From an uncultured Pseudorhodobacter sp. (GTDB lineage: Bacteria > Pseudomonadota > Alphaproteobacteria > Rhodobacterales > Rhodobacteraceae), in the NCBI GenBank assembly GCA_945957495.1, contig CAMFLG010000234.1, positions 1-5,697 on the forward strand: a stretch of DNA of 5,697 bases, written 5' to 3'. Under the pieces are notes generated by a model. That model had not been told where the DNA came from, did not search any database, and saw only the letters and a program-made list of their open reading frames with translations. The number at the start of each line of letters is the position of its first letter. Position 1 is the first letter of the stretch. Positions 1 through 5,646 of this stretch are shown here, one piece after another. The position numbers and the translations under genes are program-made.

Positions 1-380
1 ATCTGGGGCAGACCGGGTCGGTTTCGCACGGGTTTGACCGGGTGGGCGAGATTTCTTATCCGGCCAGCGCCGGGTCTGCCGATGATGTGATGATGGCGGC
101 CCTGGATGCGGGCGCGGATGACGTGGAGTCGGATGAGGACGGCCACTGGATCTATTGCGCGGTCGAGGCGCTGAACGATGTGTCCGAGGCGCTGGAAAAG
201 GCGCTGGGCGAATCGACTGAATCCAAGCTGATCTGGAAGCCGCAGGTTCTGACCGAGGTGGATCTGGACACGGCGACCAAGCTGATGAAGCTGATCGACA
301 TGCTGGAAGAGGATGACGATGTGCAGACCGTCACCCATAATTTCGACATGTCGGAAGAGGTTGCGGCACAGCTGGAGTGA
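1..380 (+). CDS. yebC: YebC/TACO1-family regulatory protein, C-terminal half (5' end outside window)
   Basis: The reading frame is open from base 3, and bases 1-2 finish a codon begun outside the window. It runs for 125 codons to a TGA at 378-380. The first visible residues, LGQTGSVSHGFDRVGEI, match the conserved GNLGxxGSVSxxF block near the middle of YebC proteins. The C-terminus has the family's acidic LEEDDDVQTVTHNFDM stretch. Family members are usually near 245-250 residues, so about half is visible. YebC/PmpR proteins are cytoplasmic. They have been described as DNA-binding regulators, and their mitochondrial relative TACO1 as a translation activator; recent work links bacterial members to helping ribosomes through difficult (proline-rich) stretches. 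An internal GTG at 42 is not a plausible start, because the conserved block begins upstream of it. A strong terminator follows 24 bases after the stop, so this gene ends its transcript. Confidence 0.95.
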   Translation, partial: LGQTGSVSHGFDRVGEISYPASAGSADDVMMAALDAGADDVESDEDGHWIYCAVEALNDVSEALEKALGESTESKLIWKPQVLTEVDLDTATKLMKLIDMLEEDDDVQTVTHNFDMSEEVAAQLE

Positions 381-403
381 TCCGGTCTGAGCTAAAGCTT
401 TGG

Positions 404-428
404 GGCCCTCGCATTGCGGGGGCCTTTT
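404..428 (+). terminator. Rho-independent terminator of yebC
   Basis: A 9-bp stem pairs GGCCCTCGC (404-412) with GCGGGGGCC (416-424), with one T-G wobble, around an ATT loop. TTTT follows at 425-428. It lies 24 bases past the yebC stop and before the acyltransferase gene, so those two genes are probably transcribed separately. Confidence 0.88.
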
Positions 429-486
429 GCATTCGCAACCCCGTCATCGCTTTGTCATCCGGGGTGGCTACACCTGAGGCCCAAGC

Positions 487-510
487 ACCCCGGCCCATGT
501 GATCCGGGGT
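487..510 (+). repeat. Inverted repeat just upstream of the acyltransferase start
   Basis: ACCCCGG (487-493) and CCGGGGT (504-510) are perfect 7-base complements around a 10-base loop. The right arm ends two bases before the G-rich ribosome-binding candidate at 513-518. The 9-mer ATCCGGGGT containing the right arm also occurs 45 bases upstream at 457-465, so the left arm has two possible partners. This could be a leader hairpin or an operator; no function can be assigned. Confidence 0.4.
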
Positions 511-521
511 CCGGGGGATTG

Positions 522-1435
522 ATGCTTGACAGGACGATTGAGGATGCTTTGCCCGCAAGCCCACCGGCTGCGGGACCGGCTTCTGGGCCGGTGTTTACCT
601 ATTCGCGCCCCGAACAGCCGTTTTTGCGCCGCAGCCTGATCCGGGTGGTAGAACGGCTGAGCGGGCGGGCGCGGTTCGAGCGGTTGTATCAGCACTGGCA
701 GGCCGCGCATCACAGCCCGGCGGAGACTATCTTTACCAGCGGCATCCGCGCGCTGGGGATCAGCGCCGATCTTCAGGCGGGGCGGTTGGAGGATGTGCCG
801 GAAACCGGTGGGGTGCTGGTGGTGGCGAACCATCCGTTCGGCATTGTCGATGGGCTGCTGGTGGCGGCGCTGGCCGCGACCCGGCGGCGTGATGTGCGGC
901 TGATGGTGCATAGCCTGCTGTGCCAGCCACCCGAGGCGCGCGAGGCGCTGCTGCCGGTGGATTTTGCCGAAACCGCCGAGGCGCGGCGCTGTTCTGCCGA
1001 GACGCGGCGGCGGGCGGTGGAATGGCTGGATCAGGGCCATGTGCTGGTGCTGTTTCCGGCGGGGTCGGTTTCGACGGTGGCGGCAACCCTGGACCGGCAT
1101 GCGGTGGATTGCGACTGGCATCCCTTCGTTGCGCGGCTGGCCACCCGGCCCGGGGTGCGCACGGTGCCGGTGTTTGTGCATGGCCAGAACTCGCGGCTGT
1201 TCCAATGGGTCAGCCATTATTCATATCCCCTGCGCGTGGCGCTGACTTTGGCGAGACGCGGGCCTGGATCGGGCGCAAGGTGAAGGTGTCGATCGGGGCT
1301 GCGATGCGGGCGGAGGATCTTGGCGCAAGGGCGGGGGTGACAGCGCGGCTGCGGGCCTTGTGCTATGGCATGGCGGGGCCGGGGGGGCCTGCGGCGGACA
1401 AGGTGTTTGTCTGGCCAAAGCGCATCCGGTTCTGA
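522..1435 (+). pseudogene. PlsC-like lysophospholipid/glycerol acyltransferase, interrupted by one frameshift
   Basis: The ATG at 522 is preceded by GGGGGA (513-518) at close spacing. The intact frame gives the family's core. NHPFGIVDG (residues 103-111) is the catalytic block in its HX5D variant, known from NHPLGGLDG-type members. FPAGSVS (178-184) matches the substrate-binding block, and VPVFVHG lies at about 215-221. Such enzymes move an acyl chain from acyl-ACP or acyl-CoA onto a lysolipid or similar acceptor at the inner face of the cytoplasmic membrane. In this frame the protein ends at 1283 after 253 residues with an atypical tail. One frame over, from 1247 (FGETRAWIGRKVKVSIG) to a TGA at 1433-1435, lies a C-terminus of the expected style. 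Restoring one base, for example a fourth T in the run at 1247-1249, gives a single 304-residue protein. The gene may be truly broken, or intact with a sequence error. The acyl acceptor cannot be told. Confidence 0.82.
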
Positions 1436-1436
1436 G

Positions 1437-1477
1437 GCAGCAAGGGTGTCGCGGGCCGCGAGATTCGCTGTTGCTGC
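1437..1477 (+). terminator. Possible hairpin terminator just after the acyltransferase gene
   Basis: GCAGCAA (1437-1443) pairs perfectly with TTGCTGC (1471-1477). Nested inside, TCGCG and CGCGA pair around GGC. The hairpin starts immediately after the stop codon at 1433-1435, the usual place for a terminator. No T-run follows directly; the nearest is TTTTT at 1501-1505. The structure is real as an inverted repeat, but its terminator role is uncertain. Confidence 0.35.
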
Positions 1478-1615
1478 GCCGCAGAAAGGGCATATCGCCG
1501 TTTTTCCCGGCAGTTTGTGAAAGATTCGCGCCCGACGCCGCGCAATAATCGTTGATTTGTGCGGGCAAGCCGCTTAGCAGGTTTCCATCAGACGTTGCGT
1601 CACTTGGGCGTGGCA

Positions 1616-1681
1616 CACCGACTCGGGCAGAGCCCTTGGGTTCCGCGAATCGGTGATCTGGCAGGGGTACGGCCCCAAGGG
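1616..1681. repeat. Overlapping inverted repeats, possible structured RNA
   Basis: CACCGACTCG (1616-1625) pairs with CGAATCGGTG (1646-1655) at nine of ten positions. CCCTTGGG (1633-1640) pairs perfectly with CCCAAGGG (1674-1681). The two pairings cross, so they would be alternatives or form a pseudoknot. A small GGGC-AGA-GCCC hairpin (1625-1635) is a further option. It could be a small RNA or a 3' UTR element on either strand, or chance pairing in GC-rich DNA. Confidence 0.35.
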
Positions 1682-1724
1682 GCTGGGGAAGCGTGGCACG
1701 GGAGGGCTTTGCTTTCATCGGACG

Positions 1725-1747
1725 GGGCGCGTGGGGGACACGCGCCC
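1725..1747. terminator. Perfect 9-bp GC-rich hairpin between convergent genes
   Basis: GGGCGCGTG (1725-1733) and CACGCGCCC (1739-1747) form a perfect stem with a 5-base loop. Read on the minus strand, it lies 28 bases after the pentapeptide-repeat gene's stop, as expected for the operon's terminator, but no T-run follows there. Read on the plus strand, it is followed by TGTTTGCATTT, a weak T-rich tail. It could stop transcription from either side. Confidence 0.5.
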
Positions 1748-1775
1748 TGTTTGCATTTCAGGGCCAGCTTCGGGC

Positions 1776-2456
1776 CTAATTCGCCACCAACAGCCCCAGT
1801 TGCGCCAGAAGATCCGCCGCCTGTCGCCGTGATACGGTGGCGCCCTTGAACCGGGCGGCGTCGGTCAGGCGCAGGCCGCCCAGATCGGCCCCGCGCAGAT
1901 CGGCGCCTTCGAACCGCGCGCCGGTCAGGTTGGCCTCGCGCAGGCTGGAGCCGTCAAACACCGCATCGCGGAAATCGCAACCGGCCAGATCGGCAAGGCT
2001 GAGGTCCACCTGCACAAGCTGGGCCTTGCGAAAGGAAAACCCCGGCAGGCGCGCGTCTGACATCAGGCAATCGGCAAAGCGGACGCCCATTGCCTTGCTG
2101 CGCAGAAAGGCCGCGCCGGTGAGTTTGCAGCCGCTAAAGCTGACATCGGACAGCAGGGTTTCGGTGAAGCTGGCGTTGTTGAAATCGCAAGAGCGCAGGT
2201 CTGTATCGGACAGGCGCGCCGCCGAGAAATTGGCGTGGCCGCCGCGGCAGCCGGTCAGGCGGGTGCGGTCCAGAATGGCATTGGTCAGCCGGGTTTGCCG
2301 CAGGTTGCAGCGGTCAAACTGCCAATCGCTGAAATCCAGACCGGACAGGTCCAGATCGGAGAGGTCGCAACCGGCCAGATGCGCGGCCCCGGCATCGGCC
2401 AGCGCCTGCAGTTGCGCGCGGCTGGGGCGGCTATCGGCAAGATCGGGGGTGGGCAT
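1776..2456 (-). CDS. Pentapeptide-repeat protein with 35 uninterrupted repeats
   Basis: The protein has 226 residues. From about residue 26 to 200 it can be divided without gaps into 35 five-residue units of the A(D/N)Lxx type, with L or F (once M) at the centre. Only two centres differ: RGGHA at 71-75 and KAMGV at 121-125. This predicts a right-handed four-sided beta-helix of nearly nine turns. A short N-terminal helix precedes it, and an amphipathic C-terminal helix (about 208-224, SRRQAADLLAQLGLL) follows. All cysteines (30, 50, 70, 90, 110, 130, 160) occupy the same repeat slot. There is no signal peptide or membrane segment, so it is probably cytoplasmic. Pentapeptide proteins have varied roles, including DNA mimicry of the Qnr/MfpA kind. 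Hand-counted charge here is nearly balanced (about 28 acidic, 26 basic), which does not favour DNA mimicry. The ATG at 2456 is 10 bases after the upstream gene's stop, with no strong ribosome-binding site, suggesting coupled translation. Function is unknown. Confidence 0.93.
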   Translation of the reverse strand: MPTPDLADSRPSRAQLQALADAGAAHLAGCDLSDLDLSGLDFSDWQFDRCNLRQTRLTNAILDRTRLTGCRGGHANFSAARLSDTDLRSCDFNNASFTETLLSDVSFSGCKLTGAAFLRSKAMGVRFADCLMSDARLPGFSFRKAQLVQVDLSLADLAGCDFRDAVFDGSSLREANLTGARFEGADLRGADLGGLRLTDAARFKGATVSRRQAADLLAQLGLLVAN

Positions 2457-2466
2457 CGGCGTTCTG

Positions 2467-3132
2467 CTACAGCTTTCCGGCCTTGCGCAGCGCGTCGATC
2501 ACCATGCTGCCAAAGGCGGCATTGGCGTGATTGCCGTCGCCCGCGCTGAGGTCATCCGGGAAGGGCGCGTCCAGCGACAAAAGGTTCTCGACCGGATCGA
2601 ACACATCCAGCCCCTCATTCCGCATCAGCCGGATCAGCAGGGCGCGCACCTGCGGGATGTTGCCATAATCCGCGATGGTGGGCGGCGGCACCACCACCAG
2701 CCGGGTCGATTTGGCCAGGCGGCGCAGCAGCCGCAGATGCGGCCTGCGGTAGTGCAGGACATAAGCCTCGGCAAAGGCGGAGGACATCAGTAGCCCATCC
2801 TGCGGCATGTCATCGGGGCTGCGTTGGATGTGGTGATCCGACCAGCCCATCGGGCCGACCAACTGGCCCAGATGAAAGCCGACGGTGGTGATCACCGGAA
2901 CACCCGTGGCGAAGATGTTGGTGACACCCATTTCTTCGCGCAAACGGGCGAGGGCGCGCGTTCCCATGGCAGAGCCGCGCGGCATGAACCCATCGGCACC
3001 CCAGGAAAACTTGCGGTCATGCCAGCCCGCCCCGCCAAAGCGCAGCACGGCGGGGGTCAGGCCAAGCGCCTTGGCGCCATCCTCAAGGGCGATGGTGTGG
3101 CTGTCGCCCAGCAGTACGAAGTCAGGCTTCAT
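2467..3132 (-). CDS. SGNH/GDSL-hydrolase-like protein
   Basis: The protein has 221 residues. Near the N-terminus LLGDSHT (7-13) matches SGNH block I, with Ser11 as the candidate nucleophile. Near the C-terminus GDGNHAN (198-204) matches block V, with Asp199 and His202 in the DxxH arrangement. FGGAGW (32-37) and ATGVPV (75-80) lie where the middle oxyanion-hole blocks are expected, but are not textbook matches. SGNH proteins are usually esterases, or acyl transfer/removal enzymes on lipids, peptidoglycan or polysaccharides. No signal peptide is visible, so a cytoplasmic role is likely unless it is exported with a partner. The ATG at 3130-3132 overlaps the end of the upstream GSCFA gene by 11 bases. 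It has a GGAG (minus strand, 3140-3143) seven bases upstream, which supports this start. The pentapeptide-repeat gene follows after 10 bases. The substrate is unknown. Confidence 0.82.
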   Translation of the reverse strand: MKPDFVLLGDSHTIALEDGAKALGLTPAVLRFGGAGWHDRKFSWGADGFMPRGSAMGTRALARLREEMGVTNIFATGVPVITTVGFHLGQLVGPMGWSDHHIQRSPDDMPQDGLLMSSAFAEAYVLHYRRPHLRLLRRLAKSTRLVVVPPPTIADYGNIPQVRALLIRLMRNEGLDVFDPVENLLSLDAPFPDDLSAGDGNHANAAFGSMVIDALRKAGKL

Positions 3133-4219
3133 TGAACCGCTCCAGAATCATTTCCTCGCAGACGAGGTCTTCTTGCGCGGTCTTGCGCTGATCGGCCTGT
3201 TTGCGAGCGGCGTCTTCGGCCGATTTGCGGCCGGTGGGGGGGGCGGTCAGGTCGATCCCGGCGAAGAAATGCCGCATCACCAGTTCCACCCCTTCGGCGG
3301 CGATACCGCGCAGGTTTGGTTCAAAGAACGCGCCGCGGGTGGGGGGGGCGGCGATGATTTCATAGGACGGGAAATATTCCACCGCTGCATGATCCTGCGC
3401 GGCATCGCCCGCCACGGCCCGCAGCACCGATTTGGAATATTGCGTGGCGACCAGCACATGATCGCCCGAGGCGGTGGCGACCAGGGGCACGGGCGAGACG
3501 GTCAAGAGCACCTTGAGATTGGGGTTCAGCGCCCACATGGCCGAAAGGGCATGTTCCAGCCCCGAGCGGATTTCGGCATAGCGGTAATTGTGAAAGGCGT
3601 GAACCGCCGGATCGAACGTACCGACCCCGGTGCCGGGGCACAGCGAATAGCTTTGGCCAGAGGCGGTGTTGATCCAGCCTTCGGTGAGGCCAAGGGTAAA
3701 GACGAAAACATCCGCCTCGGTGATGCAGCGGCGGAAGGCGCGGGCAGTGCCGGCAAGCGAGGCGCGCGCCTCTGCCATGGTGGCAAAGCCGGTGGGTTCA
3801 ATGCCGGGACGCAGCAGGTCATGCACGCGGCCCTTGTCGTCCTGCCACAACTCGATCGCGTCGGGGGTCAGCGAGCCATCGGCCAGCCGCACCCAATACA
3901 GCAGTTGCGCCGCCGTGTAGATATTGCCGGTGCGGGCGGAAAATACACCGTAGTTGAACGCCTTGGCCAGATCGGGCGGGGTGCGGCCCGGGGCGGGTTC
4001 GGCGTTCAACCAGTTCAGTTTGCGTGCGATCAGGGCGCGGCTGATGTGCTGGGCAAAGCAAGAGCCGAAGGTGGCAAAGGCCGCGTCCTGCGGCAGGTGC
4101 CATTGCGATTTCCACAGTTCGGTCAGCCCGTAAAGCCCCGGCTCTGCCACCGCGCTGCGCCAGAAGCCGCGTGGCGCGATATGGCGATAGGGGTTATCCG
4201 CCTTGTCCGTCGTTTTCAT
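3122..4219 (-). CDS. GSCFA-domain protein
   Basis: From the ATG at 4219 the protein has 365 residues. GSCFAQHISRAL (52-63) is the signature that names the GSCFA family. Other visible blocks are NYGVFSARTGNIYTAAQLL (about 89-107), FTLGLTEGW (174-182), LLTVSPVPL (238-246), TQYSKSVLRAV (259-269) and YFPSYEII (282-289). As I recall, Pfam places the family in the SGNH-hydrolase clan; no reaction is firmly established for it. No signal peptide or membrane segment is seen. The last 35 or so residues form a charged, probably helical tail rich in K, R, E and Q. A TTG start at 4246 would add nine residues (LASNPSGQQ), but the ATG better fits the family's short N-terminus. Only a weak GGGG lies upstream. 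It is the first gene of a three-gene operon with the SGNH-like and pentapeptide-repeat genes. Confidence 0.9.
   Translation of the reverse strand: MKTTDKADNPYRHIAPRGFWRSAVAEPGLYGLTELWKSQWHLPQDAAFATFGSCFAQHISRALIARKLNWLNAEPAPGRTPPDLAKAFNYGVFSARTGNIYTAAQLLYWVRLADGSLTPDAIELWQDDKGRVHDLLRPGIEPTGFATMAEARASLAGTARAFRRCITEADVFVFTLGLTEGWINTASGQSYSLCPGTGVGTFDPAVHAFHNYRYAEIRSGLEHALSAMWALNPNLKVLLTVSPVPLVATASGDHVLVATQYSKSVLRAVAGDAAQDHAAVEYFPSYEIIAAPPTRGAFFEPNLRGIAAEGVELVMRHFFAGIDLTAPPTGRKSAEDAARKQADQRKTAQEDLVCEEMILERFNEA
3140..3143 (-). promoter_or_regulatory. Ribosome-binding site of the SGNH-like gene, inside the GSCFA gene
   Basis: The minus strand reads GGAG, then seven bases, then the ATG at 3132. 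The site lies within the last codons of the GSCFA gene. It fixes the start and the 11-base overlap. Confidence 0.75.
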
Positions 4220-4274
4220 CTGCTGCCCCGAAGGATTTGACGCCAATCTTTGCTGATTGTCGTGATTATCTTCA

Positions 4275-4301
4275 TTGGGTTAACAATACGTTCGAACCCA
4301 A
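4275..4301. repeat. Inverted repeat overlapping the putative -10 region
   Basis: On the plus strand TTGGGTTAAC (4275-4284) pairs with GTT (4290-4292) and AACCCAA (4295-4301), around an AATAC loop and with a two-base CG bulge. That gives ten paired positions. It covers the possible -10 box of the GSCFA operon, where a repressor dyad would be expected. With no GC-rich stem and no T-run, it is not a good terminator for the preceding enolase-superfamily gene. Confidence 0.45.
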
Positions 4302-4312
4302 AGAAACTGCAA
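4283..4312 (-). promoter_or_regulatory. Possible promoter of the GSCFA operon
   Basis: On the minus strand, TTGCAG (4307-4312) and TATTGT (4283-4288) are separated by 18 bases. They match three of six and four of six consensus positions of the -35 and -10 elements. The spacer is AT-richer than its surroundings, and a start near 4276 would give a leader of roughly 57 bases. This is modest evidence. Without it, the operon could be read from the enolase-superfamily gene upstream. Confidence 0.35.
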
Positions 4313-4329
4313 GCGCGCAAAAGGGCGTT

Positions 4330-5430
4330 CTAAAGGGTGCTGACCTTATAGCTGGCGCGGTCCAGCCAATCGGGGTTGATTTCCACGCCCCAGCCGGGTT
4401 CGTCCGACACGGTGGCCTGGCCATCCTCGATCCGGTAGGGATCGTTCAGGAACAGGCCGTCTTGCCACGGGTAGTAATCCAGGCCCTCGATGGAAAACTC
4501 CAGATATTTCCCGGCATTCGGAATCGCGCGCAAGAGGTGCATGGTGCACATCGTCACCAGCGACAGGTTGGCGGCGTGGGGGGTGATGGGCAGGCCCGCG
4601 GCCTCTGCCATCTTGCAGACATGCAGGGTGCGGTGCATGCCGCCCAGATACATCACGTCGGGCTGGGCGATATCGACGATATGTTCGCCAATGATCGACC
4701 GCCATGCGGTGAATTCGCAGTCCTGCTCGCCCCCCGCCACGTCGATCTGCAGGGCTTCGCGCACCGCGCGGGTCTGATCGAATTCCCAATAGGGGCAGGG
4801 TTCCTCGAAATGGCCGATGCCGTTGTCTTGCAACAGATGGCCCACCTCGATGGCGCGGGCGGGGCCGTAGCAGGAGTTGCCATCGACCAGCTTGTCGATG
4901 CCATCGCCAAGCGCCTTGGCCACCACCGGCACGACGGATTCGGTGCGGCCCGGCCATTCATCCAGACCGCGGCCACATTCGGCGCCGACGCGCCATTTGA
5001 AGGCGGTGAAGCCATGGTCGTCGCGCAGTTTCAGGAAACGCTTCGCCTCATCCTCTGGCGTGATGTCGCGTTTCATGGAACTGGCATAGGCGCGGACCTT
5101 GCCCGGGCTGCCGCCGATCAGGCTGGCGACAGGTTTGCCTTCCAGCTTGCCGCGCAGATCCCACAGCGCGGTATCAAGGCCGGTCATGGCGCGGCGCAGG
5201 TAGGACCCGGGGTATTTGTGTTCGCGTTCGCTGATCAGGTTCAGCGTATCGGCGAAGTCGAGCGCATTGGTGCCAAGCGCGTGGCGGGCGACCTGACGGT
5301 GAAAAATCTCGCAGGTGAGGTCGGCGTTATAGGTCGAAACCTGCCCCCAGCCCTGCGCGCCGGTTTCCGAGGTGGCGCGGACGAAGCCGACGAATTCATT
5401 GGTGAAGGTTTCCAGTTTGACGATCTTCAT
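4330..5430 (-). CDS. Mandelate racemase/muconate lactonizing enzyme-family protein (enolase superfamily)
   Basis: The protein has 366 residues, the usual length. An N-terminal capping domain (about 1-115) ends with the conserved ALWDLRGKLEGKPV (88-101). A barrel domain then carries FKWRVG (144-149), the metal-binding acids Asp183 (LVDGN), Glu209 (FEEP) and Glu235 (GGEQ), the Asp258-His285 dyad (QPD and TPHAAN) and Glu311 (YLEF). These are the Mg-dependent active-site positions of the mandelate racemase subgroup, which abstracts the proton next to a carboxylate. Most subgroup members with unknown substrates are acid-sugar dehydratases, so a sugar-acid dehydratase or racemase is the best guess; the substrate cannot be read from sequence. 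The usual KxK on the second strand is KxR here (Lys145, Arg147). The ATG at 5428-5430 has GGAG seven bases upstream, supporting this start. There is no signal peptide. The gene is divergent from the CbiX-like gene. Confidence 0.93.
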   Translation of the reverse strand: MKIVKLETFTNEFVGFVRATSETGAQGWGQVSTYNADLTCEIFHRQVARHALGTNALDFADTLNLISEREHKYPGSYLRRAMTGLDTALWDLRGKLEGKPVASLIGGSPGKVRAYASSMKRDITPEDEAKRFLKLRDDHGFTAFKWRVGAECGRGLDEWPGRTESVVPVVAKALGDGIDKLVDGNSCYGPARAIEVGHLLQDNGIGHFEEPCPYWEFDQTRAVREALQIDVAGGEQDCEFTAWRSIIGEHIVDIAQPDVMYLGGMHRTLHVCKMAEAAGLPITPHAANLSLVTMCTMHLLRAIPNAGKYLEFSIEGLDYYPWQDGLFLNDPYRIEDGQATVSDEPGWGVEINPDWLDRASYKVSTL

Positions 5431-5437
5431 GGGGTAT

Positions 5438-5441
5438 CTCC
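5438..5441 (-). promoter_or_regulatory. Ribosome-binding site of the enolase-superfamily gene
   Basis: The minus strand reads GGAG followed by seven bases and the ATG at 5430. This supports the chosen start. Confidence 0.75.
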
Positions 5442-5479
5442 GCTGTTTGGCGGCAGGTTAGCGGGGAAAGATGACATTT

Positions 5480-5494
5480 TCGCGCCGTTCGCGA
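5480..5494. repeat. Short dyad in the divergent spacer
   Basis: TCGCG (5480-5484) and CGCGA (5490-5494) are perfect complements around CCGTT, between the divergent enolase-superfamily and CbiX-like genes. It could be a regulator site, but five-base arms in GC-rich DNA also occur by chance. No convincing -35/-10 pair was seen on either strand of the 5431-5574 spacer. Confidence 0.25.
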
Positions 5495-5574
5495 CCCGGT
5501 GCGGGGGCGGTTTGCGACCTTGGCCTTGCCCTTGCGGGACATTTCCCTAAGCCTTGCGGAAAAAGGACGCGCGC

Positions 5575-5646
5575 ATGTCTGCGGTTTTGATTGTTGCCCA
5601 TGGCCAGCCCTCTGACCCTGCGCCCGCGGCGGCAGAGCTGGCGGCG
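5575..5646 (+). CDS. CbiX/SirB-like (sirohydrochlorin chelatase-type) protein, N-terminal 24 codons only
   Basis: An ATG at 5575 follows AAAAAGGA (5560-5567) with seven bases of spacing, a good ribosome-binding site. The 24 genomic codons begin MSAVLIVAHGQPSDPAP. The hydrophobic strand followed by VAHG resembles the N-terminus of CbiX/SirB chelatases, where the His of (V/G)HG (here His9) binds the metal inserted into sirohydrochlorin for cobalamin or siroheme synthesis. Many Rhodobacteraceae carry such single-domain proteins with AHGQPSDP. With only 24 residues, the family call is tentative. The open frame appears to continue to the contig end, but everything past 5646 is adapter and must not be translated. 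Confidence 0.55.

Larger units (their letters stand above)
1436..1775. other. 340-base convergent spacer with inverted repeats, no convincing gene
   Basis: This stretch lies between the end of the acyltransferase (plus) and the end of the pentapeptide-repeat gene (minus). Open frames cross it on both strands, but none has a credible start, ribosome-binding site or recognisable protein pattern. It contains three notable inverted repeats (1437-1477, 1616-1681 and 1725-1747), listed separately. A short TTTTT run sits at 1501-1505. No tRNA cloverleaf or known RNA motif was recognised by eye. It may hold terminators for both converging transcripts and possibly a small structured RNA. Confidence 0.6.

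Noticed and set aside
1240..1252. Programmed frameshifting in the acyltransferase gene
   Set aside because: The required shift is -1, but the bases GCTGACTTTGGCG do not form a recognised slippery heptamer, and no clear downstream stimulator was seen. A missing base is simpler.
1625..1660. Possible tRNA T-arm (GGGTTCCGCGAATC)
   Set aside because: The loop is not TTCRANN with a five-pair stem, and no acceptor, D or anticodon arms fit around it on either strand.
1221..1718. Minus-strand open frame of 165 codons across the convergent spacer
   Set aside because: It has no ribosome-binding site and no recognisable domain, and half of it is antisense to the acyltransferase. Low-level coding cannot be excluded, but nothing supports it.
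1837..2793. Plus-strand open frame of 318 codons rich in Arg and Ser
   Set aside because: It is antisense to the pentapeptide-repeat gene. Its repetitive composition mirrors the sense-strand repeats.
2885..4240. Plus-strand open frame of 451 codons
   Set aside because: It is antisense to the GSCFA and SGNH-like genes and shows no family pattern of its own.
4220..4246. TTG start for the GSCFA gene, nine codons upstream
   Set aside because: A rare start codon with no better ribosome-binding site, and the added residues look like non-coding leader. The ATG at 4219 fits the family's short N-terminus.
4171..5550. Long plus-strand open frame of 459 codons
   Set aside because: It lies antisense to the enolase-superfamily gene, which has full catalytic motifs. 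It also crosses two spacers. Long antisense frames are common in GC-rich genes.
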